A DNA stretch of 64,000 bases from Xanthoparmelia taractica (GCA_033085395.1 MU853192.1:124001-188000), one strand, 5' to 3'; positions 41,305-55,876 are shown, counted from the stretch's first letter. Notes: generated by a model not told the origin, from the letters alone. Numbers and translations are program-made.

Positions 41305-44300
41305 ATGGATATACATGCTCGGTCAAACTCTCCCTCACGTCCGACCGCCAGATGGAATCTGACGTGTTTGGATGACGAAAGTCACCTTATCCTGCCTTTT
41401 CTAGATTCCTTTACAGCGACGCTGCAGCACGACAGTACAGTTTCCTCTACTGGGCAAACCGCAGGAGCGTCTTTACCTATCAAACACGTAGCCTCTTTCT
41501 TTGATTTTCTCTGCCAAAGTAACGCGCCGGAACGTGTACTTGATCATGTTGGTCGGTGTTTTGAGCGTGATGTGCTTTCAACGACCGACATTCATAGCCT
41601 AGCTTTGGGGCAAGAGCCGGACTATCGCAGTCATCTGATAAGATCGTATCTTCGAATAGCGGGCCGTCCTAGAAAAGTACCACCTTCAGCGCTTTTGGAA
41701 TCATCGCAGAAGGGAACGGTCAGGATGACAGCGGTCTTTGGGGGACAAGGCACTCACAATGGCGATGGCTTGAATGAATTACGTCGGCTATATGATACGT
41801 ATAAGCCGCTACTTTCAGACCTCATCGAGCATGCCGACTCGGTGTTGAAGCAACTTGTGAAATATATCAGATTAGACGACCCTTTGTTTGATTACGCCGT
41901 GGACCTGATTCATTGGCTTGAGAGCCCAGACACGGCGCCGAACCGGAGGCATATCGCAACAGCTCCGATAAGCTTTCCAATCAACGGAATCATCAGCCTT
42001 GCCCACTACTGCATTACCTGCCACTTTTTGAGGAAACACCCTGGCCAAATGAGAGAAAACTTGACGGGTGCGACTGGACATTCGCAAGGTGTGGTGGTGG
42101 CAGCGGCTATAGCTAGCTCTGGAAGTTGGAAGGACTTCGATAAGGCGGCAGAGAATGCAATTGCTCTACTCTATTGGATTGGCTTGAAAGGCCACTTTGG
42201 GACCCCCAGCTTCCACTTCCCGGGAGTTGTGCCACAATCACCTGAATGGGGCCAAGAGGCTCTATCATCAATGCTGAGCGTGCAAGGCCTGTCAAGACAT
42301 GATATAATAATCCTCCTGGACGAGTTCAACGCACAGTTAGACCCAAGTGAAAGGGTATACCTGGCTCTGGTAAACTCTTATGATAAAATGGTTATCGCAG
42401 GCCCGACAAGGACGCTACAGGGTGTAAGCGCCCTTCTCCAGGAGAAGCAAGCCCCCAAAGACCTTGATCAGGCCAAAATTCCATTCCCCGACCGGCTTCC
42501 TGTGATCGATTATCAGCTCTTGCCAATATCAGCTGCGTTCCATTCCCCTCACCTCGAGCTTGCTGCCCAGCAAGTTCTTGCACAGCTTGAGCGCGATTCC
42601 ATGCCGACCTTTGATCTCAAGATACCGTTATTCGATACGCATACGGGACAAGATCTACGTCGTATCGCCCAAAGTGAGCTCCTGGTATGCCTTGTACGAA
42701 TGATCATGTGTGAAACGCTTGAGTGGCACAACACCTGCTTTCACCACGACTCGACACATATCCTAGATTTTGGTCCAGGTCACACTAGTAAGTTACTGCA
42801 GCAATGGACCAAAGGCTCTGGCATTCGCATTGTTCATGCTTCGACACTCTTGGAGTCTGAAGAGGCGTATGGGGGCATGCAGGAAATCTTCAGTCCAGAC
42901 AAGCTACATGTGACTCCTGACTGGTTCAAATTGCACGGTCCAAAGATAGTGAAGGACGCAGACGGTAACATCGGACTGAGCACACGAATGAGTCGTTTGC
43001 TTGGAGTACCTCCGGTTATGGTGGCTGGCATGACGCCTACAACAATACACTGGGATTTCGTTGCCAGTGTCATGAACGCCGGTTATCATATTGAGCTAGC
43101 GGGCGTTGGCTATTCACAGGCACATAATTTCGAGGCCGCAATTAGGAAGCTTGCTGCCTCGATACCTTCGCATCGTGGTATCACCTGCAATATCATTTAC
43201 GCGAACCCGAAGGCGGTAGCATGGCAAATCCCTCTGATCCGAACCTTAAGGCTGGACGGCATACAGATTGAGGGGCTTACAATCGGTGCTGGAGTCCCAT
43301 CCGCCGACGTAGCCAAGGACTACATTGAGACCCTCGGCCTGAAACACATCTCATTCAAGCCCGGCTCTGTCAAAGGTATTCACCAGGTACTCGACATCGC
43401 AGAGAGGAATCCATTGTTCCCAATCGGTTTACAGTGGACTGGAGGCAGAGCAGGCGGGCACCATTCATATGAAGACTTCCACAGTCCCATCTTAGAAACC
43501 TACGCACAGATTAGAAAGCATCCTAATGTTATACTCATAGTTGGAAGTGGTTTTGGAGACGCTCATGGAATGATGCCTTATCTTACGGGATGTTGGTCAC
43601 AGTCGCTGGGTCATTCTCGAATGCCAGTAGATGGGACGCTCCTGGGAAGCCGAATGATGACTGCCAAGGAAGCACATACGTCTCGAGCCGTCAAGACCTT
43701 GATTGTGCAGACTCCAGGCACTTCGGAAGCCGATTGGCATGGGACTTATGGTGGGTCTGCAGGTGGGGTCATTACCGTGAGGTCAGAGATGGGAGAGCCC
43801 ATTCACAAATTGGCTAATCGTGCTGTCCTACTCTGGAAAGATCTTGACACGACCATATTCAGTCTTAGAGATCCCGCGAAGCGTCTTGAGGCTTTGTCTG
43901 ATCGTCGTGAGCAAATCATCTCCAGGCTCAATAGTGACTATGCAAAACCGTGGTTTGCTGTTGACTCGGATGGTCGAAACGTCGAGATCGAGGACATGAC
44001 ATATTCAGAATGCGCGCAACGCCTTATCGACTTGATGTACTTACCTCAGCAGCGGCGGTGGGTCGATAAGTCTTACCAATCAATGTTCCGGGACCTGATT
44101 CATCGATTCCGAGAGCGCTTCCATGAGAGCCCTGAGCCCAGTTCTGAAAGGTCAAACGAGCCGTTCAACGTTGTGTATAACTTCCTGTGTCGATATCCAC
44201 AGGCTAGAAATGAAATCCTCTATCCTGATGATGTCTCCTTCTTCATTGGTTTGTGCAAGCGTCATGGGCAAAAGCCAGTCAACTTTATCCCACGATTGGA

Positions 44301-47300
44301 CGAATACTTCGAGACTTGGTTCAAAAAAGACAGCTTGTGGCAGATGGAAGACCTAGACGCAGTCATAGACCGAGACCCTCAAAGAGTATGCATCATCCAT
44401 GGCCCCGTTGCAGCAAGACATTCCACCAAAATTGACGAGTCAGCCGCAACGATACTGAATGACATTGCGAGTGACTTGACGGGCTCTTTGTTGCTGAATC
44501 TTCCTATAGAAGAGACACTAGCCAACACTGCACCAATGCCAATGCCTGGGGTCCTCTTTAACATCCATAACTTCGTTGAGATTGAGGAGATGCCAATGCA
44601 AGTAAAATATCGTTTCAAGTCATCGATGTCGCAGGAGAACAGTGACTTGCTGTTGTCCGAGATCTTTGAAGAGAACGAGTATTGGCCTAGATCCATCCTA
44701 ATGTATGAGCATATCTCTCGAGGCGACAAGCGTTTCTCCAACCCGATTCGAACAGCATTTGCGCCAAGCGTGGGCGATGTGCTTACGCTCAAACACCATT
44801 CTGAAAAGAAGCAGATAGCATGCGTCGTCTTGTCTAGGAAGGCTCTGGAAAGGGATGAGCTTTATCCGGCCCTCGCAATCAGATCCGCTGATGGCGAGGC
44901 CATATACGTCACTTTGCAAGCTCCCTTTCCTATTAGTACAGAGGTCTCCTTCAAGTTCAGGTTCAAACGGAAAAGTCCGCACAATGATCTTGAAGAACTC
45001 ACTGAGGATCGGGAATCCAAGATCAAGACATTTTACGCGTCTTGCTGGGCGATTGTTGATACCAACCCTACTAAGGCTAAACCGGGATACGAATTTGCTG
45101 GGCAATCAATGACTTTGACCCGCAATATGGTAGACAGATTCATGGCTCTCGCTTCTAAAGGTCAAGGTGATGCTACGTTCCGGCCTCGTTCGGGTTCTTC
45201 CGCTCCACTTGACCTAGGCATTGTTGTCGCCTGGTCAGCGCTGACTAAACCCCTGTTGCTACCTGAGCTTGGCGGCGATCTCTTTCGCCTGCTGCATCGC
45301 TCAATCGGCTTCGAACAATCACCGGGAGCCCAACCCTTGCAGATTGGAGAGGCGCTGGAGACATCCGCTTGTATCACATCGATCAAGATTCAGCCGCAAG
45401 GAAAACTTATCGAAATTGTAGCCAGGGTTCGGAGAGGAAAAGAGATCGTGATGAAAATTACCTCGGGCTTCTTCCTCCAAGGTCAATTCTCTTCAGATGA
45501 GCATAGTTTCCGCTTTGTCGAAGAGCCGGAGATTAAGGTTAAGGTCAACTCGGTGAAACTTCAAGGACTACTAGGTACGAGAAAATGGCTCACAGTCGAT
45601 GATGATATCACAGTGGGGAAGGTTTTGTCGTTCAAGCTCACCTCCAAAATGACGTATACCAAGTCATCAGAATTCTATCAGCTTGGTGTCGATGGCCCTG
45701 TGTTTGTCGTAGAGGTTGGGCATGAAGTGAGACTTGTCGGTCATGTCAGCTTCCACAGCGCCCATTGCACTGGGAACCCAGTCATGAACTTCCTCCATCG
45801 GCATGGCGTTCCTGCACGGCCGACTAATCGGCTGAAACTTCCGGGATGGAAACTATCACAAATGCGAAGAATTAGCATGCTAGATCTGGGCAGAGAGTAC
45901 TCAGATGTTTCTGGAGATAACAATCCTATCCATGTTTGCCCCGTACTAGCAGGATTTGCTCGGCTACCAGGACCCATCACACACGGCATGTACACATCGG
46001 CTATTGTGCGCAATTTCATTGAGAGAGAAATTGCCAAAACTAATATTTCTCAATGTCGTCGATGGAACGCTTCGTTCGAGGGCATGGTGCGTGCAGGTCA
46101 TACTCTTCGGATTGAGATGCAGCACACTTCGATGGTCGATGGAATTATGACATTTGATGTGCAGGTTTACAATGATGAGACGAATGAAAAGGTTTTGACG
46201 GCAGAGGCGGACTTTGAGCAGGCTCACACTGCCTATCTCTTCTGCGGTCAGGGCAGCCAGGAGAAAGGGATGGGGTCAGCTCAATATGAAACCGACGAAG
46301 CTGTAAAAGAGGTTTGGGATAGAGGTGATCGTCACTTATTTGATCTCTACGGTATTTTACTTATCTGCTTTCCCGAATTTGAGTCATTCGAGCTGATAGT
46401 CCCTGCAGGAATATCACTACTCGACATCGTTCGAAACAACCCTAAGACAAAGACCGTACACTTTGGCGGATCAAAGGGACGCAAAATCCGATCGAACTAT
46501 CTAAGACTTACGAGAAAGGCGACCCGAGACGGCCGAGAAGTATCCATCCCTGTGATGGACGGGTTAACTTACGACTCCGAATCTTATACATTTCAAGAAC
46601 CTCGTGGACTTCTCTTCTCAACACAATTCGCGCAGCCTGCTATAACTCTGATGAACCTGGCTGAAACTGCCTCGCTCCAAAGTCGAGGGCTTATGCAGCA
46701 AGATGCGTACTTTGCTGGCCACTCATTGGGCGAATACAGTGCGTTGGCGGCTTGCGCTGATTTCATGCCCTTGGAGGCCTTGCTGGGTCTAGTGTTTTAT
46801 CGTGGCACGGTTATGCAGTTTGCAATGGAAAAAGACTCGTCGGGACAAACAGAGTTCTCGATGGTTGCGGTCAATCCTTCTAGGGTGGGACGAGGTACTT
46901 GAGCTTGCTTCCCAGACGAAGCCAAAGATGCTAAAGATCTCGCTAGGATTTGATCAAGCTTCTCTGAAGATGCTTGTCCACCACGTCGCCTCAAAGACCG
47001 AGCTACTACTCGAAGTAGTGAATTACAACGTCGAGCAGCAACAGTATGTGTGTGCTGGTCATGTGAGTGAAGGCCCGATCACCACCAGTCGCGCACATGG
47101 TCACTGACAGCTTTTCCAGAACCAAGCACTCTGGCTCCTGGGACAAGCATGCGACCGGCTCGCGGCGAGCACAACTTGGAATATGCAAAGCAGAGAGAAC
47201 CTTTCTGACGTGGTGCTTCGGTTGTTCCCTGTTGCAAAGAGCCTAGCCCAACCGATCGATTTACAGCGTGGCAAGGCAACAGTTCCGCTCAGGGGGATCA

Positions 47301-47524
47301 ACGTGCCCTTCCATTCAAGCTATCTGCGGACAGGCATCGATAATTACAGAGAGTCTCTACGACAAATGATTCACCAAGAAGACATTTTCCCGGAGCGATT
47401 GGTGGGCAAATTCATACCTAATGTGATGGGCAAGCCGTTTTCAGTCGAGAAGTCGTATGTGGAGGAGGTTGCTCGAGTGACGGGCAGCGAGCCATTGCAA
47501 AAACTGGTTGAGGGTTGGGCTTGA
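41305..47524 (+). CDS. hexB: Fatty acid synthase beta subunit, hexanoate-synthase (HexB/AflB) type
   Basis: Three exons, 41305-46894, 46947-47062 and 47120-47524, give 2036 residues. The start is ATG 41305; the open frame before it begins with TTG. Domains: acetyltransferase with GHSQG (Ser about 260), enoyl reductase (VMVAGMTPTTIHWDFVASVMNAGYHIELAG, about 570-600; GGRAGGHHSYEDF), dehydratase (GDNNPIHV then GPITHGMYTSA, about 1537-1565), and malonyl/palmitoyl transferase (LFCGQGSQEKGMG; FAGHSLGEYSALAACADF, Ser about 1807). The 52-nt intron at 46895-46946 contains a stop, so the ends VGRG-FDQASLKML and YVCAGH-NQALWLLGQ appear only after splicing. The last exon has VPFHSSYLR and LVGKFIPNVMGKPF. 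It would pair with the HexA-type subunit to make hexanoate for the SAT domain of the neighbouring polyketide synthase. Confidence 0.88.
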
Positions 47525-48403
47525 GCGTAGAAAATTAAATAAGGTACCTTTACTTTACTGTTTGTATACGAGTATAGAAAATGCGCATTGTCCTCGGATA
47601 TTTCAGAATGGGGAATGACGCAGAATTTTGGGAGATGAGGTCTTGGCAATTACTCCAGCGGGAATGCTCAAAACCTGATCCTCTTCTCCTTTGTTCAACC
47701 GTACTACTGTAGATGAGCTATCTACCAAAGTACTCACACATACTTCCACTTCCCACCTCCTTCTGCGCTGTTGTGATGATGTGATGTTGTGCTGCTGTGC
47801 CACCCTCATCAATCTCATCCATCGTGCCCCTGTCATCCTTTGTTGCAGGCGGACACCGGACACCGGACACCGATTGAAAATCAAACTGCTCTACTTAATA
47901 TCGTTTCAGATGTCCTCTCCTCTTTCGGACACCTTCCCAATACACGGAAAGTCTTGGTATTCCGCTTATATCGTTTCTATGGGATCGGGAAGCGGAGAGG
48001 AAGTCTCCAAGTTTCCCAGTATCCTTCCACAACACTTGATGCACGCTTAGCGGTCATGTCAGTCGGCATCATCGCTGAGCTGCTCGGGACCCTAATGGGG
48101 AAAGTATGTGTGACAGCCAGTGCAGCAATGCCTGCTTCCATGAGCCATGTCCACGCTTTCTCCTTACTGACCACCGGCTTCAGAAGAAAAGCAAGTCACT
48201 CGTCCTTCTTGTGACAATTTATGACTCCCCTTGTCTATCTTGAATGTCATTAAAGCCAACTTGACGCAAGTTGACTTGCTTGTTCTCTTCCACGCGCACA
48301 CGTTCGTTCATCATTCAGAGCGTCACATAATTGATGGCCTGTTGCTATCACACTAGCAATCTTTACCTGCGTCTACACGTTGTAAAAGGATTTGAACGAC
48401 AAG
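47525..48403. promoter_or_regulatory. Intergenic region upstream of the polyketide synthase
   Basis: Holds the 3' flank of the hexB-type gene and the presumed synthase promoter. A TCG(N5)CGR site lies at 47985-47995. Two overlapping frames (47691-48050 and 47789-48214) have no family resemblance and are not called. Confidence 0.5.
47985..47995. promoter_or_regulatory. AflR-like TCG(N5)CGR site
   Basis: TCGGGAAGCGG, about 410 nt upstream of the polyketide synthase start. It matches TCGSWNNSCGR at 10 of 11 positions (W position is G). A single site of this kind is weak evidence alone. Confidence 0.3.
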
Positions 48404-51400
48404 ATGGCACATCGCGCGCACGTCTTTCTCTTTGGCGACCAGACTAATGACTTCGTGCCCGAACTGCGGAAGCTTCTGCGTTTCAAGGAGAAGCCTTTGT
48501 TGAGCACTTTCCTGGAGCAAGCTCACTATGTGGTCCGAGCACAGATGAACATCAGACTACCACCACAGGAAAGAATGGCTGCCAGAACTTCCAGCATGGC
48601 ACATCTTCTCCAGAAGTATGCTGATGGGGGTTTAAGCGCAGCTTTCCAGACTGCTCTACACTGCATCACCCAGCTGGGCTGCTTCATTAGGTAAGGATGG
48701 TAAAGCATCTATCGCGGACATCTGTTAAGTGATCACTAGTTATTACGAGGAAGCTGGACGTCAGTACCCAAGTCCCGGCCAAGTGTACCTCGTGGGACTC
48801 TGTACTGGCACCCTTGCCGCGGCTGCAATCAGCTCGTCGACCTCGTTGTCTGAACTGCTGCCTGCCGCTATTCACACAGTGCAAGTTGCCTTTCGCCTTG
48901 GCCTTTGTGGCCAAGAGCTACGCGATCGTATCCACACCCCTGACCCCAGCGCTGGTCAAGAGTGGTCGGCTGTCTTCTTTGGTCTCGATGAGGCTTCCGC
49001 AGTCGCTGCAATTGCTGAGTTCAGTAATTTAAAGGTACTGCCACGGCATTTTTCAATGAAAAATCTCGCTTCTGACCTGAGCACAGTCACTGCCGAACAC
49101 TGCTCGTCCGTGGATAGGCGCAACAGCCACCAAGGCGACTACTATCAGCGCTCCTCCGCCTGTGCTACAGTCGCTTAGAAGAGAAAGCTCTCTATCGAAG
49201 TGTAAATCAAAACCCATATCCATCTTCTTGCCATCTCACACATCGCGTCTGTTCACGATTCATGATGTAGATTTCATCATGGCGACAACAAACGTGGAAC
49301 AATGGGCAAGCTTTTCAGGGAAGTTGCCAATCATATCTGGGGCGACTGGTAAGCCTGTCTGGTCTGCGGGGTTCGTTTCTCTCTTGCGCCAAGCTCTTTG
49401 TGAATGTCTCTTGGAGCCCATCCGATGGGACCAAGTTCTCAAGAGCTTTCCAGATCTCGTCGCTTCGAGAGGGTTGGATACGATCACCATCACACCATTT
49501 GCGACCAATCTCGAGCAGAATCTATCGGCCGCTTTGAAGCATTGTGCGGCAGTTGATGTTGAGTACGTGAATTCCGCTAAACGCACGATGCTGCCTTCCA
49601 CAACAGCGAGCAAGGCCAAACTTGCCATCGTGGGGATGTCTGGAAGGTTTCCCGAAGCGCAAGATCCCGAAGCATTCTGGGAAATCATTTATCAAGGGCT
49701 TGATGTTTGTAAAGAAGTACCTGCCAACCGATGGAATCATGCCACACACATCGACCCAAGCGGCAAAAGCCGTAATAAGGGTCTTACTAAATGGGGATGT
49801 TGGCTTGATTTTGCCGGAGAATTTGACCCTCGATTCTTCAGCATCTCTCCGAAAGAAGCTCCTCAGATGGACCCTGCTCAGCGCATGGCTCTCATGTCAA
49901 CTCACGAGGCTTTGGAGCAAGCTGGCTTCGTTTCAAACACCACTCCTTCGTCCCAGAATGATCGTGTTGGGGTCTTCCACGGCGTTACCAGCAATGACTA
50001 TCTTGAGTGCAACAGTGGGCAAGATATTGATACATACTTCATTACGGGAGGCAACCGAGCTTTTATTCCAGGCCGTATCAACTTCTGCTTCGAATTCTGC
50101 GGACCAAGCTATACAAATGACTCAGCTTGTTCATCAAGCCTTGCTGCTATTCACGTAAGCCACTTTCATTCGAGGATAGGAAGACGATTCGCTAACGCTG
50201 ATTATCAGCTGGCTTGCAACTCTCTGTGGAGGGGTGATTGCGATACTGCCGTGGCTGGTGGTACCAATATGATATTCAACCCTGATGGTCATACGGGACT
50301 TGACAAGGGGTTCTTCCTGTCTCAAACAGGCAACTGTAAGACGTTTGATGACAAAGCTGATGGCTATTGCCGTGCCGAAGGGGTTGGCACCGTGATCGTA
50401 AAACGCCTTGATGATGCACTGACTGAGAATGACCCTATTCTTGCTGTCATCCTCGACACCAAAACAAACCATTCAGCCACCTCTGACTCAATGACCCGGC
50501 CGCATGTGGGCGCTCAGATTGACAACATGAATGCTGTACTCAATGAGTCTGGCATAGACCCAAGACTGATTAGCTACGTCGAAATGCACGGAACCGGTAC
50601 ACAAGTATGCAGTAGTCCCTGATTTCCTGTGAATGCGAGTACTGATAACTATTAGGTTGGTGATGCCGTTGAAATGCAATCAGTCCTAAGAACCTTTGCA
50701 CCCGACGAGTCTTTCCGTCCTGATCACCCACTCCATGTCGGATCAGCTAAGGCGAACATCGGTCATGGAGAAGGTGTTTCTGGCGTCACCAGTCTCGCAA
50801 AAGTGCTATTGATGATGAAGAACGACATAATACCGCCACACTGCGGCATCAAACCCGGCAGCAAAATCAATCATAATTTCCCGGATCTTGGTGCTCGGAA
50901 CGTTCATATTGCATTTCAGCCGAAGCCATGGAAGCAGGAGTCAGAACCTCGTCGAGTCCTCATCAATAATTTCAGTGCCGCTGGTGGTAACACGGCAATG
51001 TTGATTGAAGATGCTCCGGCAAGACCCAACAACCAGGAGAGAGATCCTCGCACAAGCCACATTATCACTGTTTCAGGACATGTAGCTGCGTCTCTGAAGA
51101 AGAATGTGCAATCGCTGCTGGGCTATATTGATCGGTCAGGGCCACAGATCCTTCCACAGCTTTCGTACACTACGACAGCACGCAGAGCCCACTATTTATT
51201 CCGTCTCAGCGTCTCTGGAGCGTCAATGGATGAGATCAAGCGAAATCTGCAGCAAGCGGTGGCCCGCGGAGATGGTAACACGAGGCCGAAAGCGAAGCCA
51301 AATGTTCTGTTCGCTTTCACCGGTCAAGGCTCACAGTACATCGGCATGGGCAAGCAACTCGTCGACGCAATCCCATCCTTTCAGTCCGATATGAACAATT

Positions 51401-54400
51401 TCGATCAACTAGCTCAAAGCCTTGGCCTTCCCTCTTTCATCCGCGTTATTACGAGCAAGGATGGCGACATCGATCAATACCCTCCTGTGGTTATTCAGCT
51501 TGCCACCACTTCACTACAAATTGCGGTTGCGCGATTGATCCACTCTTACGGCATCAACCCAAGTGCCGTAGTTGGCCACAGCCTTGGAGAGTATGCTGCA
51601 CTGAACGTCGCAGGGGTACTCAGTGTGTCGGACACCCTCTTCCTTGTCGGCAAGCGCGCACAGCTCCTCCAGGAGCGTTGTGAACGTGAGACGCATGCAA
51701 TGCTTGCTATCAAAGCTTCACCATCTACGGTTGCAGGGATGCTGCCAGGTAAGAAATACGAGATAGCTTGCGTCAACGGACCGGACGACACAGTGATCAG
51801 TGGCGAAAACGCGCAGATTGGAGCTGCAAGGACTCTCATCACCAGAAATGGCACCAAGTCTGTTCTGCTCAACGTTCCGTTCGCATTCCATTCGGCACAG
51901 GTGACGCCAATCTTAGAGTCTTTCCGATCTATTGCTGCAGGCGCGACTTTCCACAAGCCTTCAATTCCTGTGCTCTGTCCTCTCACGGGGAAGATCGTTA
52001 ATGACGAAGGTGTTTTTGGCCCGCCGTATCTTGCCCGACATTGTCGCGAGCCAGTCAACATGGCCGAGGCACTCCAGTATGCCTATAAGTCTCAAACCTT
52101 GACGGATAAAACTTTCACTATCGAAATAGGACCGGCGCCCGTCGTTTGTGGGATGGTGAAAGCTTCATTAGGGCCCCAGATGCTAACGCTTCCCCTCCTA
52201 CAGCGTGGCAAAGATGCGTGGCCGAACATTACAGCAGCTTTAGAGTCTTTGTACAAACAAGGCCAGGATATCAATTGGCTTGAATACCATACACCATTCA
52301 AAGGTGCTCATACTGTCCTTGAATTACCCACTTACGGCTGGGATTTGAAAGAGTACTTCATTCCTTACGAGAACGACTGGTGCATCTACAAACCGTATGG
52401 CCCACCCAACAATGTCAAACCTGGCACTGTACCCAAAAAAGTGAGTTTCGATCCAGGTAATGAGAAGCCGGCGGCCATAGCAAAGAGCAAAGGAACTCCA
52501 ACGGTTATAGCAAAGAGTGAGCCTCAAGTGTCAATACATCAGAGTCCTACGGGATATAAGACTGTTGAGGTTGCGAAACCTCAGAGCACAACCATACATA
52601 AGGTCATCGAGGACACTGTTGCCAACCAGAAATTGTCGCTTGTGTATGAGACGGATCTCACTCGTCCCGATGTCAATCGCGTTGTGCAGGGTCACGTCGT
52701 TAACAATATTCCTTTCTGCACACCATCTGTGTTTGCGGACATGGCATTCATCTTGGGAGACTATACTATGAACCGTTTCTTTCCTGGCAGACGCGCAATC
52801 CTTGAGGTTGCGAATATTGTAGCAGAAAAGGTTTTGATTCCTCATGGTCGTGGACCTCAGCATATGCGCACTAGCTTGAAGTGCGATCTGGATGGCGTTG
52901 GCCCGAACGGTCTTCCAACGGCTGAATGTGAATTCTATAGCGTAAATGTGAGTATGGTCCTGACACAGACGATGACCTAATAGACTAACAGCAACGCAGG
53001 CTAGGGGAATGAAGACTGCGCGACACTCAGCCTGCACGCTTCGCTTTACTGACGATGCACAGTACCGAGCGCTGCAGCATCAGGTCCCAAACTATTTGGC
53101 CAAGATTGAGCGACTGCGTGATGGCCTTAGGCATGGGGACCTTGTCAAGTACAACAAGAAGGGCGGCTACAAGCTAATGGACACCGTTGCACAATTCCAT
53201 CGGGATTACAAACTTTTAGACAATGTTATTCTTGACGAAGGTACTTTGGAAGCCACTTGCACAATGGACTTCTCGTGTGTCCAACCTGGCGGGACGTATG
53301 CCGCACATCCAGGAGAGATTGACGCAATAACCCAGCTCGGCGGATTCATGGTAAATGCTCAAGAATGTATCAACCTCGAGGAAGAGGTTTACATCAGTCA
53401 TGGATGGGATTCGCTCCAAGTCTATAAGGAGTTGAGACCTGATGAACCGTACCAGCTCTACGTGAAGATGCATCGTCGTGATGCAGAGTTCTACTACGGA
53501 GACACCATTCTACTTCAGGGGACTACAGTCGTTGCGTTCTTCAAAGGCGTTACAGTCAGCAACCCCACCCGCTTGAGTGATAGCCACTGACAGGATGCAG
53601 GTCCATCGAGTGTCTCGAAAGACTCATACAGCAGTGATGAAAGGCTTCGTTCACAAGGAAGGCGGAGCTATTCCAAAGGAACCGACCTTAGTCGCACCAG
53701 CTCAGAAGAACAAAGCAATACCTACGACACCTCCAACTCAAACGCTGAAACGCGGACTACAATCATCAAGCCCTGCAGCTTCCAAGCCGAGAGTCGCACC
53801 ACAACAGCCGAAATCCAGACCTAAGAGCACCATATCAGCAGCCTCGATGTTTGATGATCTACCTTTCTACGATCCTCTCGTGAGCGAGCCGACCATTGAT
53901 AGGGGCCCTAGAAACACTACCCCCGCCCATGACACACCTGCACCTAAATCATGTGCAGGTAATGCCCCTACACATGTTCGTACTGCCGTACTTCCCCCGT
54001 CCGATAATACTCGTACGAGCCAGCCTACAGCTTTGCCCGAAAAGAGTTCCAGCGGTGATAACACCAAAATCGAGAACGCAATGGCTATCATCTCAGAAGA
54101 GAGTGGGATTTCTCTTACTGAGTTGACGGATGATAGCAATTTTGCGGATATTGGAGTTGATTCGCTGCTGTCGATGGTCATTGCTAGTAGATTTCGCGAG
54201 GAACTAAACATTGAACTCGAAGCCGACTTTAAGCTCTTCGTTGACTGCCCCACCGTGAAACAGCTTAGAGAATTTCTCGGTGGCTCAGCACATGGAGGAC
54301 AGAAATTAACCAGTGCGGCAGAAGTTGAGGTGGCGGTCCTATCTGAGAAGGTGTCCTTGCTGTCGAGCACTGATAACGCCGTCATGAACGACCCTCCATC

Positions 54401-55876
54401 AACTGAAACTCTTACCGAACAGTTCCTTGAAAAGTATCCCACACCGCAAGTGAAAGCAATTGATAGTGAAGAGGAGCATTTCTCGCCGCCAATGACCAAG
54501 GAAATCGTCCTTCCACCTGCCGTCTCTGATGAAGTAGAGGTATCGACACCGTTCTCCAGTAAGGTGATTATCCCTCCCTCTGTTCCGGATCCGGAATTGT
54601 TGACATGTCACAAGAAGTGTCCTTTTTCGACCATCCCAATCCAAAAAGACTCCACCGTATCCGCAGCATTGGCGATAGTCTCCGAAGAAAGTGGAATCGC
54701 CATCCCCGAATTAACGGACGATAGTAATTTTGCAGATGTCGGCGTAGACTCACTTTTGTCCATGGTCATTGCAAGTCGCTTCCGCGAGGAGCTTGGCCTA
54801 GAATTAGAGGCCGACTTTTCCATCTTTGTCGACCTTCCTACAGTGAAGGACTTGAAAGCCTTCCTTACTAGAGGAGGCAGCAAAGCCGAAAGCTCAGAGG
54901 ACTTATCCGATTCCAACGATGAGCAGTCCTCCTCGCCTCCTACAACTCCAGACGAAAGTAGCGCCGAAGAAGAACCATATAAATCAGCAGCCAGTCCTAA
55001 CCGATCAGCAACCTCAGTAATCCTCCAAGGTCTCCCGAAAGTTGCAGCAAAAACCCTCTTCCTCCTCCCCGACGGCAGCGGCTCCGCATCCTCCTACGTC
55101 CAGATGCCAGGAGTGAAAGGCGACATCGCCATCGTCGGGCTCAACTGCCCCTACGTCCGTGACCCGGAAAACATGAATTGCACCCCCTCTGCCATGATCA
55201 GTAGCTACTGCAACGAAATTCAGCGCCGGCAGCCCTCGGGCCCCTACCACCTCGGTGGCTGGTCCTCAGGAGGCGGGTTCGCGTTCGCATGCGCGGAACG
55301 ACTGATCAAGCAACACGGCGAGGAGGTGCACAGCCTAGTCATCGTGGACGCGCCTCTGCCTCAAGCGATGGACCGCTTGCCACCGGCTTTCTACGAGTAT
55401 TGTGGCCAGATCGGGCTGTACGGGTCCGCCAAGCCGCCCGAGTATCTGATCCCGCATTTCATCAAGACGGTCGAGGTGATGCTGCCGTACAAAGCCAAGC
55501 CGCTGAAGGCGTACCCGATGCCGAAGGTGGGGATCCTGTGGGCTTGCGACACGGTGCTGGATGGGAAGGGGGCGCCGAGGATCAAGAACACGACGCATTT
55601 CATGACGAGGAAGAGGAGCGATTTTGGACCGGATGGCTGGGATACGGTGTTGTCTGGTGCGGAGTTCATCATGGATCGCGCTGTTGGGGCGAACCACTTC
55701 ACCTTGATGGTAAGTCCTCCTTCATATCACGATCCTCCTCTACCTACCCAAACTCCCTTCCCCCTATTACCCCCCCACCTCATCCAAGAAGTCTAGACAT
55801 TAATGTTCCTACTCTTCAACAGCAAAAGGGCCACGTACACCAAGTCACTGAATTGGTCGATGCCGTCATGGCCTAG
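48404..55876 (+). CDS. pksA: Non-reducing polyketide synthase, norsolorinic acid synthase (PksA/AflC) type
   Basis: Eight exons: 48404-48690, 48740-49034, 49087-50154, 50209-50604, 50656-52947, 53000-53554, 53601-55709, 55823-55876. All keep frame and give 2351 residues. Domains: SAT with GLCTG (Cys 117) and LPSHTSRLF; KS with DSACSSSLAAIH (Cys about 541), HGTGTQ and SAKANIGH; malonyl-AT with GHSLGEY (Ser about 990); product template with VQGHVV (His about 1362) and HPGEIDAIT (Asp about 1554); two ACPs with GVDSLLS (Ser about 1819 and 2015); and a C-terminal TE/Claisen cyclase with GGWSSGG (Ser about 2186) and GANHFTL (His about 2328). The SAT would take a hexanoyl unit from HexA/HexB; seven malonyl extensions and TE Claisen closure would give a norsolorinic acid-like anthrone. 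All catalytic residues I can place are intact. The exon 6-7 intron (53555-53600, GTCAGC) is the least certain join. Confidence 0.9.

Noticed and set aside
46895..46946. Apparent frameshift and stop near the end of the HexB-type gene
   Set aside because: A normal 52-nt intron (GTACTT to CGCTAG) restores frame and family sequence, so the gene is not broken here.
47691..48214. Two overlapping frames (119 and 141 codons) upstream of the polyketide synthase
   Set aside because: They resemble no protein family and occupy the expected promoter; overlapping frames in two phases argue against either.
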